A stretch of 64,000 nucleotides of DNA from Clostridium fungisolvens. GTDB taxonomy: Bacteria > Bacillota > Clostridia > Clostridiales > Clostridiaceae. The position numbers were made by a program, and so were the translations under genes. The stretch is from positions 4,712,001 to 4,776,000 of the forward strand of contig NZ_BLZR01000001.1 of assembly GCF_014193895.1 (NCBI RefSeq), read 5' to 3'. Positions 8,612-16,325 of this stretch are shown here, in pieces (position 1 is the first letter of the stretch; every line of letters begins with the position of its first letter). Below the pieces are notes generated by a model. That model ran no database searches and was not told the origin of the DNA. It was given only the letters and a program-made list of their open reading frames with translations.

Positions 8612-9352
8612 TTAAAGCAACAATCTATTGACTTCTCTAGCTAGTGCTTCAATTATGTATACAGTAGGTACCTGAGAAGTAACATCTCTATACTCTAAAG
8701 CATTATCCAAAAAGTTTTCTGTACTTATGTAATAAGATATATTAACATCAGAAAGTTTTGACAAAGTTGAACTTTTTCTATTTGTTATAGAAATAATCTT
8801 GCTTCCTTTAGATTTCAATAAATTAACAAGTCTTAAAGATGAATCAGTTTCCCCAGAAACCGAGAGTGCTATAGTTACACTATTACTCACCATTTCCCCT
8901 ATAAGTGGAAAATAAGGGTCATCTATATGCATTGCAAACTTTCCTAAACTTGACATATATCGCGCTCCATATCCTGCTATAAAGCCTGAATTGCCAATTC
9001 CTATAAAGATTACATTATTATAATCAGCTATAAGCTGAGCAGCTTTCAATATACTTTCATCCAAATCTCCATTTAGAGATCTCTCCATGAACTCTTCTAT
9101 AGCGTTGATACTATTATCAAGAATTTTACTGTTATTTTCTTTCACATGCATCTTTAACTTAACTTTAAAATCAGAAAACCCCTCACATCCCATATTTCTA
9201 CAAAACCTAAGTATAGTAGTTGTGGAAACGTGAGTTTCCTGTGCTAATTCCCTTATTCTCATATACATTACTTTATTCATATTTTCAATTACATACTTAT
9301 ATAGATCTAACTCTAGCTCATTTAAATTCGCAATATTTTCAGCACTAAACAC
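8612..9352 (-). CDS. MurR/RpiR family transcriptional regulator
   Basis: About 246 aa. The N-terminal RpiR helix-turn-helix (residues about 1-75) contains ELAQETHVSTTTILRFCRNM. The C-terminal SIS sugar-phosphate-binding domain (about 120-245) contains VIFIGIGNSGFIAGYGARYM and ALSVSGETDSSLRLVNLLK. I chose the GTG at 9352, eight bases after AGGAG; a GTG three codons upstream overlaps that site. RpiR proteins sense a phosphosugar or amino-sugar phosphate. It follows the MFS/homoserine-dehydrogenase-like pair on the same strand with a 98-base gap, and may be their regulator or an independent unit. Confidence 0.88.
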   Translation of the reverse strand: MFSAENIANLNELELDLYKYVIENMNKVMYMRIRELAQETHVSTTTILRFCRNMGCEGFSDFKVKLKMHVKENNSKILDNSINAIEEFMERSLNGDLDESILKAAQLIADYNNVIFIGIGNSGFIAGYGARYMSSLGKFAMHIDDPYFPLIGEMVSNSVTIALSVSGETDSSLRLVNLLKSKGSKIISITNRKSSTLSKLSDVNISYYISTENFLDNALEYRDVTSQVPTVYIIEALAREVNRLLL

Positions 9353-9450
9353 ATCAACCACTCCTTAATTAAATAGTACCTCTTTACTTATGTAATTTCA
9401 AAGGTTAATTTACAGATATAAGCATATAATTTTGTAAAATAAAAATATTA

Positions 9451-10467
9451 CTATTTATACATGTTTATTATATCTTTAAGAACAGCAGCTCCAGCACCAA
9501 TAGGATCGGATGCCCCTCCTGCACAAAATATTTCACCCATTTCATCTGTCTCATAAATTATACACTTATTTGTACCATTTACTGATGCCATTATCTTTCC
9601 ATTTAGTACTTTTACTGGCCCAACTTTCATGGATATTTCCTCATCAAAGATACTTGCTTCTGCTATTAGTTTTATCGTTTGTCCATTTTCATATGCAATC
9701 CTAATATCATCATTTGTTAATTTATCAATTCCAGATATATGCACATCATTAATATCATACGTCTTGTTCAATACTTTATTCACTATTAATACAAGTTTAC
9801 AAGCGCTATCAAATCCACTTATATCTAGTGTAGGATCTTTCTCTGCTATGCCCCTCCTTTGAGCCTTTTCTAAAGCCTCTTCAAAGGATATTTTATTTAA
9901 TGTCATTTCAGATAGTATATAGTTGGTAGTTCCATTTAATATTCCCTTAATTGACTTTAAATTTGATCCACTCAAGCAATTTTCTCCTACATCTAAAGTT
10001 GGAAGAGCTGCCGCTGTAGCGCCGCTATAATTTAACTTAACACCTTTTTCTTTAACCTTATCTAAAATACGCTTGTAATTAGTTACTAATGCACCTTTAG
10101 ATGCAAAAACTAAATCCATCCCCTGATTCAGAGCCTCTAAAGAATAGCTTAATCCAGGTTCACCGCTATTTAAGTCTGTTGGAGTTGCTTCAACAAGTAT
10201 ATCTCCTTTAGGAATAACTTTACCATGTAAATTCAAGCCTTTAACTTTAGCATATTCTTTGAGAGCAGAAGATCCTTTGCCACACTTCACCAAGAGCTCT
10301 AAATCTATACCTTGTTCTTCAAATATCTGACCTTGTGCTCCAATTACTGATATAACTTGTAGTTCTAAATCATATTGATTCAATATAAAGTTTTTATTCT
10401 TTGATATAATTTTGCAAAGTTCTACTGCCACATTGCCATATCCACATATTACTATAGATCTTTTCAA
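9451..10467 (-). CDS. Homoserine dehydrogenase family oxidoreductase, short form
   Basis: About 338 aa. It has an N-terminal dinucleotide-binding fold (VICGYGNVAVELCKII), then the catalytic-domain signatures FASKGALVTNYKRI, GILNGTTNYILSEM and GIAEKDPTLDISGFDS. These are the motifs of homoserine dehydrogenase, which reduces aspartate semialdehyde to homoserine with NAD(P)H. The ACT domain found in most bacterial enzymes (about 400-430 aa) is absent, and the usual GGGIP loop is replaced by ATAAALP. A paralogue with another substrate is therefore possible. The start is a TTG six bases after GGGGGG. It sits 28 bases after the MFS transporter gene, in one operon. Confidence 0.75.
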   Translation of the reverse strand: MKRSIVICGYGNVAVELCKIISKNKNFILNQYDLELQVISVIGAQGQIFEEQGIDLELLVKCGKGSSALKEYAKVKGLNLHGKVIPKGDILVEATPTDLNSGEPGLSYSLEALNQGMDLVFASKGALVTNYKRILDKVKEKGVKLNYSGATAAALPTLDVGENCLSGSNLKSIKGILNGTTNYILSEMTLNKISFEEALEKAQRRGIAEKDPTLDISGFDSACKLVLIVNKVLNKTYDINDVHISGIDKLTNDDIRIAYENGQTIKLIAEASIFDEEISMKVGPVKVLNGKIMASVNGTNKCIIYETDEMGEIFCAGGASDPIGAGAAVLKDIINMYK

Positions 10468-10495
10468 AAAAATCCCCCCAAAATTCAAATAAATC

Positions 10496-11680
10496 TTATT
10501 CTATCTTCCCATCTAAAATGTTTTTTAATTTAGATAGAAAATACCCTGATATCAATGGTGTAGTACCTATTATAATTAAATATATATTTAAAATATTATA
10601 ATGCTTAAACATAGACAGTAAAACTACAAGAACAATAGTACTAATTATTCTTCCCAAATTAAGCACTATATCTTTATTTATCATATACTCTACTCTTAAA
10701 TCTCCCTCATGGGATTTATCTATTACATTAAAGGTAGTAGATGATAATTGAATCATAAAAAATGGTATAAAGAACGAATCTATCACTGTATAAATGAGCA
10801 ATATCATATAATTTATTCTATAGGAAAGCAGCAACGCACCTATTAATGCTGACATACCTCCAATGAATATGGCCATTCTTCTCCTTTTAGGCTTTATTAT
10901 TCTCTGCACCAACATATAAGATAAGGATGAAATAAATGCACCTATAAGAGATAACTTACCAAGAGATAATTCACTACCTGTATTTTGAAAGATTAACAAG
11001 TTCACTATAAATACTATAATAACATCTCTAAAGCCCCAACACATAGTAGCTTTTCGGATCATGCCCCAATCGTTATTGTTTTTTAAAAAAGCAACCCTTA
11101 AGTTTAGTTTACTGCCACAGTTCTTACACTTTAAGGTAAGGCTTATAAGCATTAATATTATAAACAAAACTAAAGTTATAGCAAAGACTATAGTGTATCC
11201 TTTTATTCCCTGAAATCTACTTATTATATACGCTGAAGTTATAGGCGCAACTATACTGGCAAATCCGCAACAACTACCATTATAACCATTAAAGGTATCT
11301 CTATTAGTAGGGCATGTAAAATCAAAACTCAACGTATTAAAAGCTAGCCAATAGAAGCCACACGCAAACCCATATATAACTCCTAAAGAGTATATAGCTC
11401 CAACTCCATTCTTCCCTATTAATAATATCAATACATAAAACACAGCATATAATAATAATCCTATTCTTAAAGCCCATATGCCATTCTTCTTTTTAGCTAT
11501 ATATCCCGCAATTATAAAAGAGACAGGTGTAAATATATAATGCATTAAATTATATATTGCTATTACAATAAAATCTCCAGTTTCTCTCCAAAAAAATATA
11601 TTAGCAAATATTCCAGACAACCCCATACCTAATGTAAAAATCGTACTTACTACTAATAACAATTTTGCCTCTTTACACAT
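10496..11680 (-). CDS. MFS transporter
   Basis: About 394 aa with roughly 12 hydrophobic segments. The signature region GFACGFYWLAFNTLSFDFT is followed by CPTNRDTFNGYNG (cytoplasmic loop), as in the YqgE-like group of Firmicute MFS permeases. The substrate is unknown. The central loop carries a CKNCG motif. I chose the ATG (MCKEAKLLL) that follows GAGGAGG by 5 bases, seven codons inside the longest frame. It is the first gene of a unit with the homoserine-dehydrogenase-like gene, so it may move a related amino acid or its precursor (inference only). Confidence 0.75.
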   Translation of the reverse strand: MCKEAKLLLVVSTIFTLGMGLSGIFANIFFWRETGDFIVIAIYNLMHYIFTPVSFIIAGYIAKKKNGIWALRIGLLLYAVFYVLILLIGKNGVGAIYSLGVIYGFACGFYWLAFNTLSFDFTCPTNRDTFNGYNGSCCGFASIVAPITSAYIISRFQGIKGYTIVFAITLVLFIILMLISLTLKCKNCGSKLNLRVAFLKNNNDWGMIRKATMCWGFRDVIIVFIVNLLIFQNTGSELSLGKLSLIGAFISSLSYMLVQRIIKPKRRRMAIFIGGMSALIGALLLSYRINYMILLIYTVIDSFFIPFFMIQLSSTTFNVIDKSHEGDLRVEYMINKDIVLNLGRIISTIVLVVLLSMFKHYNILNIYLIIIGTTPLISGYFLSKLKNILDGKIE

Positions 11681-11901
11681 TTTGCCCTCCTCTGTAATCA
11701 TAAAACTGTATATGTTGCAATAATATTTAGATAATATAGCTTACAACTCATCTTTATTATCTACATTCTTTTTTATCACATTCATAAGATCTCTTTGAAA
11801 AACTTGACAAATACTTATATTATTACTAATATTTTATGTAAATTAAATTTTTTTTAACGTTAAGTACTTACTTATTGTAATTAAGAAAGGGTGATTTACA
11901 A

Positions 11902-12480
11902 TTGTCTGAAAAAACTCCAACTAGAGAAGAAGCTTTAATTCTTCTAAAAGAATTTAATAAAACTGAAAGTCTATTAACACACGCTTTAGCAGTAGAAGCT
12001 GTAATGAGACATTTTTCTGAACTTTATAATGAAGATTCTGAGAAGTGGGGTATTATTGGATTACTTCATGATTTGGATTACGAGATGTATCCAGAAGAAC
12101 ACTGCTTTAAAGCAAGGGAAATACTTGAAGAAAGAAAATGGCCTGAAGCTTATATCAGAGCTATCCAAAGTCATGGTTATGGTCTAGTGAATGATATAGA
12201 GCCTATAGAAACCATGGAAAAAGTTCTTTATACTACTGATGAACTTACAGGACTTATAACAGCAACCTGTTTACTTAGACCAAGTAAGAGCGTTTTAGAT
12301 CTAGAAGTTAAGTCTGTAAAAAAGAAATGGAAGCAAAAAGGTTTTGCAGCCGGAGTTAATAGAGAGGTTATAACAAAAGGTGCAGAAAAACTAGGAGTAG
12401 AAATAGATAAGATTATAGAAGAAACAATTAAAGGTATGCAAAAAGCAGCAGATGAGATAGGCTTAAGAGGTGCAGTTTAA
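11902..12480 (+). CDS. HD-domain hydrolase (HDIG type)
   Basis: A 192-aa cytoplasmic protein with an HD phosphohydrolase domain: LLTHALAVEAVMRHF (first His), GLLHDLDYEMYP (the HD pair), and a later His in IQSHGYG. Proteins of this size and motif set are widespread in clostridia; they bind a divalent metal and probably hydrolyse a phosphate ester or nucleotide. The start is TTG after AGAAAGGGTG. It is a single gene, divergent from the MFS operon and convergent with rodA, with a shared hairpin at 12566-12622. Confidence 0.82.
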   Translation: MSEKTPTREEALILLKEFNKTESLLTHALAVEAVMRHFSELYNEDSEKWGIIGLLHDLDYEMYPEEHCFKAREILEERKWPEAYIRAIQSHGYGLVNDIEPIETMEKVLYTTDELTGLITATCLLRPSKSVLDLEVKSVKKKWKQKGFAAGVNREVITKGAEKLGVEIDKIIEETIKGMQKAADEIGLRGAV

Positions 12481-12565
12481 ATATAATTACTATAAACCGT
12501 AGCTAATAAATCTATCAAAATATTAAATATATTATCTTAATATTTTTTAGTTTTTCTAAAGGTCA

Positions 12566-12622
12566 AAAGGGAAATATATTGTACAGACACAGCACAAATG
12601 TCTATATAATATATTTCCCTTT
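12566..12622. terminator. Bidirectional hairpin terminator between HD gene and rodA
   Basis: Perfect 15-base arms AAAGGGAAATATATT and AATATATTTCCCTTT enclose a second pair, AGACA/TGTCT. The A- and T-rich flanks suit termination of both convergent genes. Confidence 0.8.
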
Positions 12623-12634
12623 CAGTTATCTTAT

Positions 12635-13744
12635 TTAAAAAACAATCTTTTTCCTTCTCATTCCTATATTTAAAACTAAAGCAATTGATACAACTGTAGT
12701 AAGAAGTGAACTCCCTCCATAACTAGTTAGTGGCAGCGTTATTCCAGTTATAGGCATAATACCTATAGACATGCCTGCATTCTGCAAAATGGCGAAGGTA
12801 AAATAAGTAGCCATACCTACTGAAAATATCATACCAAACCCATCCTTCGCTTTTTTAGCTATTGCTATAATTCTATATATTAAGAATCCATAAAGGCTTA
12901 ACAGTACAATTGCTCCCAAAGTACCAAAGTTTTCTGTAGTAACTGCAAATATGAAATCTGTTTGAGGTTCTGGCACATTATTTGCCACATAATTAGCATT
13001 TGCTTGGTTTTCAACAGTGAACTTCTTTCCAAAGAATCCACCTGAACCAACTCCAGTCATTGCTTGGAGTAATTGATATCCATCCCCCAATGCATAAGAC
13101 TCTGGATCTAAAAAAGCAATTATCCTGCCTTTTTGGTAGTCCTTAATAAAATGTCCTGAATTCCATATACCAACTACAGATATAATGACGATTAAAATTC
13201 CTGCTCCTAAAATTTTAAGATTAAGATTTGCAGCAAAGGCTATTCCGAGTACTATAAAAAAAAGTACCATAGTCATCCCCATATCTGGTTGCTTAATTAT
13301 AAGCACCATAGGTATGGCACAGTATATACCTAGTATTATGAGATTTTTTATATTATTGACCTTAAACTCCATATCTTCGAGCTTTACACCAAGCATCATA
13401 ATTAATGCAATTTTAGCTATCTCAGCTGGCTGTATATAAAAACCAACATGAATCCACCCTGTGGCCCCATTTATTGTTTTCCCAAAATAAAGTGTATATA
13501 AAAGTAGTATCATACACAACCAATAAAATATCTTCACATATATCTTTAAATCTACATAATCAATTAACAATACTATGTAGGATATGGCCAAAGATAATAT
13601 AAGCCACTTTACCTGTTGACTTCCTTTACCACTACAAGTCGCAATATTATATGCTCCAAATAAAACAATTAATATGACAGTAATTATAATGCCAAAATCC
13701 AGTTCCTTTAGTGTTTTTCTATCTAAAAATAAGCTCTTTATCAA
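12635..13744 (-). CDS. rodA: SEDS-family peptidoglycan glycosyltransferase (RodA-type)
   Basis: About 369 aa with around 10 transmembrane helices. SEDS motifs are visible: IQPAEIAKIALIMMLG, the long extracytoplasmic loop with GDGYQLLQAMTGVGSGGFFG and VPEPQTDFIFAV, and the C-terminal MPITGITLPLTSYGGSSLL. RodA and FtsW polymerise lipid II; the VPEPQTDFIFA loop and short termini favour RodA or a paralogue. The start I choose is TTG, nine bases after AGAGGTG; a GTG six codons upstream overlaps that site. It is monocistronic. No mre or penicillin-binding-protein gene is adjacent, so it may be an accessory or sporulation SEDS protein. Confidence 0.85.
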   Translation of the reverse strand: MIKSLFLDRKTLKELDFGIIITVILIVLFGAYNIATCSGKGSQQVKWLILSLAISYIVLLIDYVDLKIYVKIFYWLCMILLLYTLYFGKTINGATGWIHVGFYIQPAEIAKIALIMMLGVKLEDMEFKVNNIKNLIILGIYCAIPMVLIIKQPDMGMTMVLFFIVLGIAFAANLNLKILGAGILIVIISVVGIWNSGHFIKDYQKGRIIAFLDPESYALGDGYQLLQAMTGVGSGGFFGKKFTVENQANANYVANNVPEPQTDFIFAVTTENFGTLGAIVLLSLYGFLIYRIIAIAKKAKDGFGMIFSVGMATYFTFAILQNAGMSIGIMPITGITLPLTSYGGSSLLTTVVSIALVLNIGMRRKKIVF

Positions 13745-13841
13745 CTTTGTATCACCTCTCACAAAACACCTTAATATATATTATATACCTTTTTAGGTAA
13801 TAATAGTATAATGCATATTATTTCCACATTTAATCTTAGTA

Positions 13842-13882
13842 TTGAAATTAAGGTGTCGGATGTAGCGGCGCCTTAATTTCAA
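13842..13882. repeat. Inverted repeat, 12-base arms
   Basis: TTGAAATTAAGG at 13842-13853 and its exact inverse at 13871-13882, with GC-richer loop TGTCGGATGTAGCGGCG. It directly abuts a second, larger palindrome (13884-13940). It lies between the GH4 stop and the rodA promoter region and is not followed by a T tract, so a simple terminator role is doubtful. Confidence 0.75.
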
Positions 13883-13883
13883 C

Positions 13884-13940
13884 ATAGTTAAAGATAAAAG
13901 TGCTCAAGCAAATAGCTGGAGCACTTTTATCTTTAACTAT
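13884..13940 (-). terminator. Perfect 22-base inverted repeat after the GH4 gene
   Basis: Arms at 13884-13905 and 13919-13940 are exact inverse complements over 22 bases, with a 13-base loop. It starts 6 bases past the GH4 stop. The stem is strong enough to block transcription, though no run of T follows it. Confidence 0.7.
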
Positions 13941-13946
13941 CTTATT

Positions 13947-15296
13947 TTATTTATTCTCTAATTTATCTATAACTTGTTTAAATTGAGGTAAATGATTTTT
14001 ATGAGCAACTAACATCTCATCTAATAATTCTTTACCTTTTAAATCATCGCTAACTAGAGGATTTGTAACCATCGCCAATAAAGCAGTGTCATAATTTCCA
14101 GTGTACGCAGCCTCTGCTGCTAATCTTTCAAAGGATTTAATTTGTGCAGTAAGCCCTTGTACAACAATTGGAAGATCTGTTACCGTTTCAACAGGTTTTG
14201 GCCCCTCTTTTCCAACATAACAACTTACTTCAACTGCAGAATCCACATCAAAATGACTCAAAGTATTACCATTTCTTGTGTTCACAGCTATTACTGTATT
14301 CTTATCATTATATATTGCGTTTATTACATTACATGCAACATCTGAGTAATGAGCGCCTCCTCGTTTTGATAATTGCTCCGGCTTTACAGCTAAATTAACA
14401 TCCTTATATAGTTCAAACAGTTCCTTCTCCACTTGCATTACAACTTCAGCACGAGTTTGCCCTTTAGAATAGCTTTCTAATTCTTCCTTAAGCATATCTC
14501 CTCTCTTATAGTAATATCTGTGATATGGGCAAGGTATAAGTTTCAAAGCTCTAATAAACTCAGGTTCCCACTGCATAGCCTTTATATTTGCCATAGTCGG
14601 ACTCTCATTGTTTGGATCAAGTAGCTTTTCCATAACTTCATCAGTTATGTCCTTACCATCTAAGTAAACTCTTTCACCATATACCATATGATTAAGTCCA
14701 GCAAAATCTATCTTTATTCTTGAGTGTTCTACTCCAAGTAATGCTGCTATTGAGAACTCAAGCCCTATTGGTACATTGCATACGCCTATAACTTTTTTAT
14801 GTTCTCCATACCTTAATAATGCTTCCGTAACTATTCCAGCAGGATTTGTAAAGTTTATAAGCCACGCATTTGGGCAGAGCTCTTTCATTTCCTTGGCAAT
14901 ATCAAGTATAACCGGAACTGTTCTCAAAGCTTTGAGCAATCCACCTGCTCCATTAGTTTCTTGTCCCAAAAATCCATGACTTAAAGGAATTCTTTCATCC
15001 TTAGCACGAGCTGGGAGTAAGCCTACACGAAGTTGAGTTGTAACAAAATCAGCTCCTTTTAATGCTTCTCTTCTATCTAACGTCATATGGATTTCCATTG
15101 GAACTCCAGCTTTTTCTACCATTCTTTTAGCTAAGTTACCTACTATCTCTAATTTTTCTTTTCCTTCTTCGATGTCCACCAACCAGTATTCTGTAACAGG
15201 AAGTTCCTTATATCTCTTAATCAAACCTTCAACCAATTCTGGCGTATAGCTTGACCCTCCCCCTATAGTAACTATCTTCAAACCTCTCTTATCCAT
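13947..15296 (-). CDS. GH4 family 6-phospho-glycosidase, probably 6-phospho-beta-glucosidase
   Basis: About 449 aa, the usual GH4 length. It has the N-terminal NAD-binding motif IVTIGGGSSYTPELVEGLI, the segments QLRVGLLPARAKDE and GFLGQETNGAGGL, and the metal-site motifs CNVPIG and GLNHMVYGERVY, followed by RGGAHYSDVACNVINAI. GH4 enzymes cleave phosphorylated disaccharides by an NAD+/Mn2+ redox mechanism. The CNVP form (rather than CDMP) points to beta-glucosides such as cellobiose 6-phosphate (family knowledge). The ATG at residue 13 of the longest frame follows AGGAGGGTG and is preferred. No PTS operon is adjacent; an orphan IIB lies 6 kb away. Confidence 0.9.
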   Translation of the reverse strand: MDKRGLKIVTIGGGSSYTPELVEGLIKRYKELPVTEYWLVDIEEGKEKLEIVGNLAKRMVEKAGVPMEIHMTLDRREALKGADFVTTQLRVGLLPARAKDERIPLSHGFLGQETNGAGGLLKALRTVPVILDIAKEMKELCPNAWLINFTNPAGIVTEALLRYGEHKKVIGVCNVPIGLEFSIAALLGVEHSRIKIDFAGLNHMVYGERVYLDGKDITDEVMEKLLDPNNESPTMANIKAMQWEPEFIRALKLIPCPYHRYYYKRGDMLKEELESYSKGQTRAEVVMQVEKELFELYKDVNLAVKPEQLSKRGGAHYSDVACNVINAIYNDKNTVIAVNTRNGNTLSHFDVDSAVEVSCYVGKEGPKPVETVTDLPIVVQGLTAQIKSFERLAAEAAYTGNYDTALLAMVTNPLVSDDLKGKELLDEMLVAHKNHLPQFKQVIDKLENK

Positions 15297-15500
15297 TTTA
15301 CACCCTCCTAAAACATAAGTAATCGTATTCATTTTTGTAATGTTTAATCTTTATTTATATATTAATACGACATACATTGATTTTATTCCTTAATAATATT
15401 ATAAATCACCTTATTTATTTTGTGGTTTCTATTTATGAAAATTTTTAATATTTAAAATCCAAAATTCCAAATCGAAGCCACATTCCCACTTAAATATAAG

Positions 15501-15532
15501 AAAGCTATAAAACAAAATTGTTTTACAGCTTT
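15501..15532 (-). terminator. Hairpin after the DUF1648 gene
   Basis: Arms AAAGCTATAAAACAA and TTGTTTTACAGCTTT pair with one G-U. It begins about 20 bases beyond the stop at 15553. Confidence 0.6.
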
Positions 15533-15552
15533 TTATTATTATGGTTTAGATA

Positions 15553-16074
15553 CTATTTATAGTTTAATGACTTTCTAACAAAATAAACTACTGTTCCAAA
15601 TATAGTTAATATAAACAATGGCAAAATGACTATTCCTAGGTTGTTTGTATTACCCAATGCTACTGCTAAGGAATTATACTGCATTATTGATAGGTAGGCC
15701 AATAGCTCAGTTTTTATAAAAATCATAAGTTTTCTCGCATTACTATATTGATCTCTTGCGTTTATCTCATTTATATCAACTACATAGTTGAAAACATGAG
15801 GAAACTTACTCAATGTAGTCAATAAAACATAAAAGAATATTGATATTATGGGCATTATAAGTAAAGTATTCTTACTACCCCAGCCATCAGGTTCTCCTGT
15901 TATTCCAAAATGAGTAGCTATATGCTGTGGTATTCTATCCCAACAGGCTGTAAGCATTCCTATTACTACAATTATAGATGCAATTGATATTATCTCTAAT
16001 ATTCTTTCTAAATTTGAATAAGGTATCTTTAATATAGGCCTTTTATTACTTCCATTCCCAAAAGATTCAGTCAT
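15553..16074 (-). CDS. DUF1648-domain membrane protein
   Basis: About 173 aa. A cytoplasmic N-tail is followed by TM1 (IISIASIIVVIGMLTACW). The DUF1648 signature then appears as WDRIPQHIATHFGITGEPDGWGS with a Pro and Gly pattern (shown here across residues about 54-76). Three more hydrophobic segments follow, ending in a basic tail. DUF1648 proteins are integral membrane proteins; the SdpI immunity family carries this domain, but function is otherwise open. The preferred ATG is 9 bases after AGGAG; an ATG three codons upstream touches that site. It is a single gene with its own hairpin terminator. Confidence 0.8.
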   Translation of the reverse strand: MTESFGNGSNKRPILKIPYSNLERILEIISIASIIVVIGMLTACWDRIPQHIATHFGITGEPDGWGSKNTLLIMPIISIFFYVLLTTLSKFPHVFNYVVDINEINARDQYSNARKLMIFIKTELLAYLSIMQYNSLAVALGNTNNLGIVILPLFILTIFGTVVYFVRKSLNYK

Positions 16075-16325
16075 GAAGCTCATCTCCTAAATATATCTTT
16101 AATAGCTTTTATATTTAAAATATATTGCTTAACTTTACTTTAGAAACCTGTTAGACTGCTTATATTAGAAGTTACATATAAAGTTAAGTTATACTATAAA
16201 TTAATAATAATTGCTATATGATATAATTTCAAAATCTATATCCTTAAAAATATATTGATATTAAGCAGTATTTTTTCATTTTGTTCATTGAAGTACTAAA
16301 CTTAAACATTAGCTTCAAGTATATA

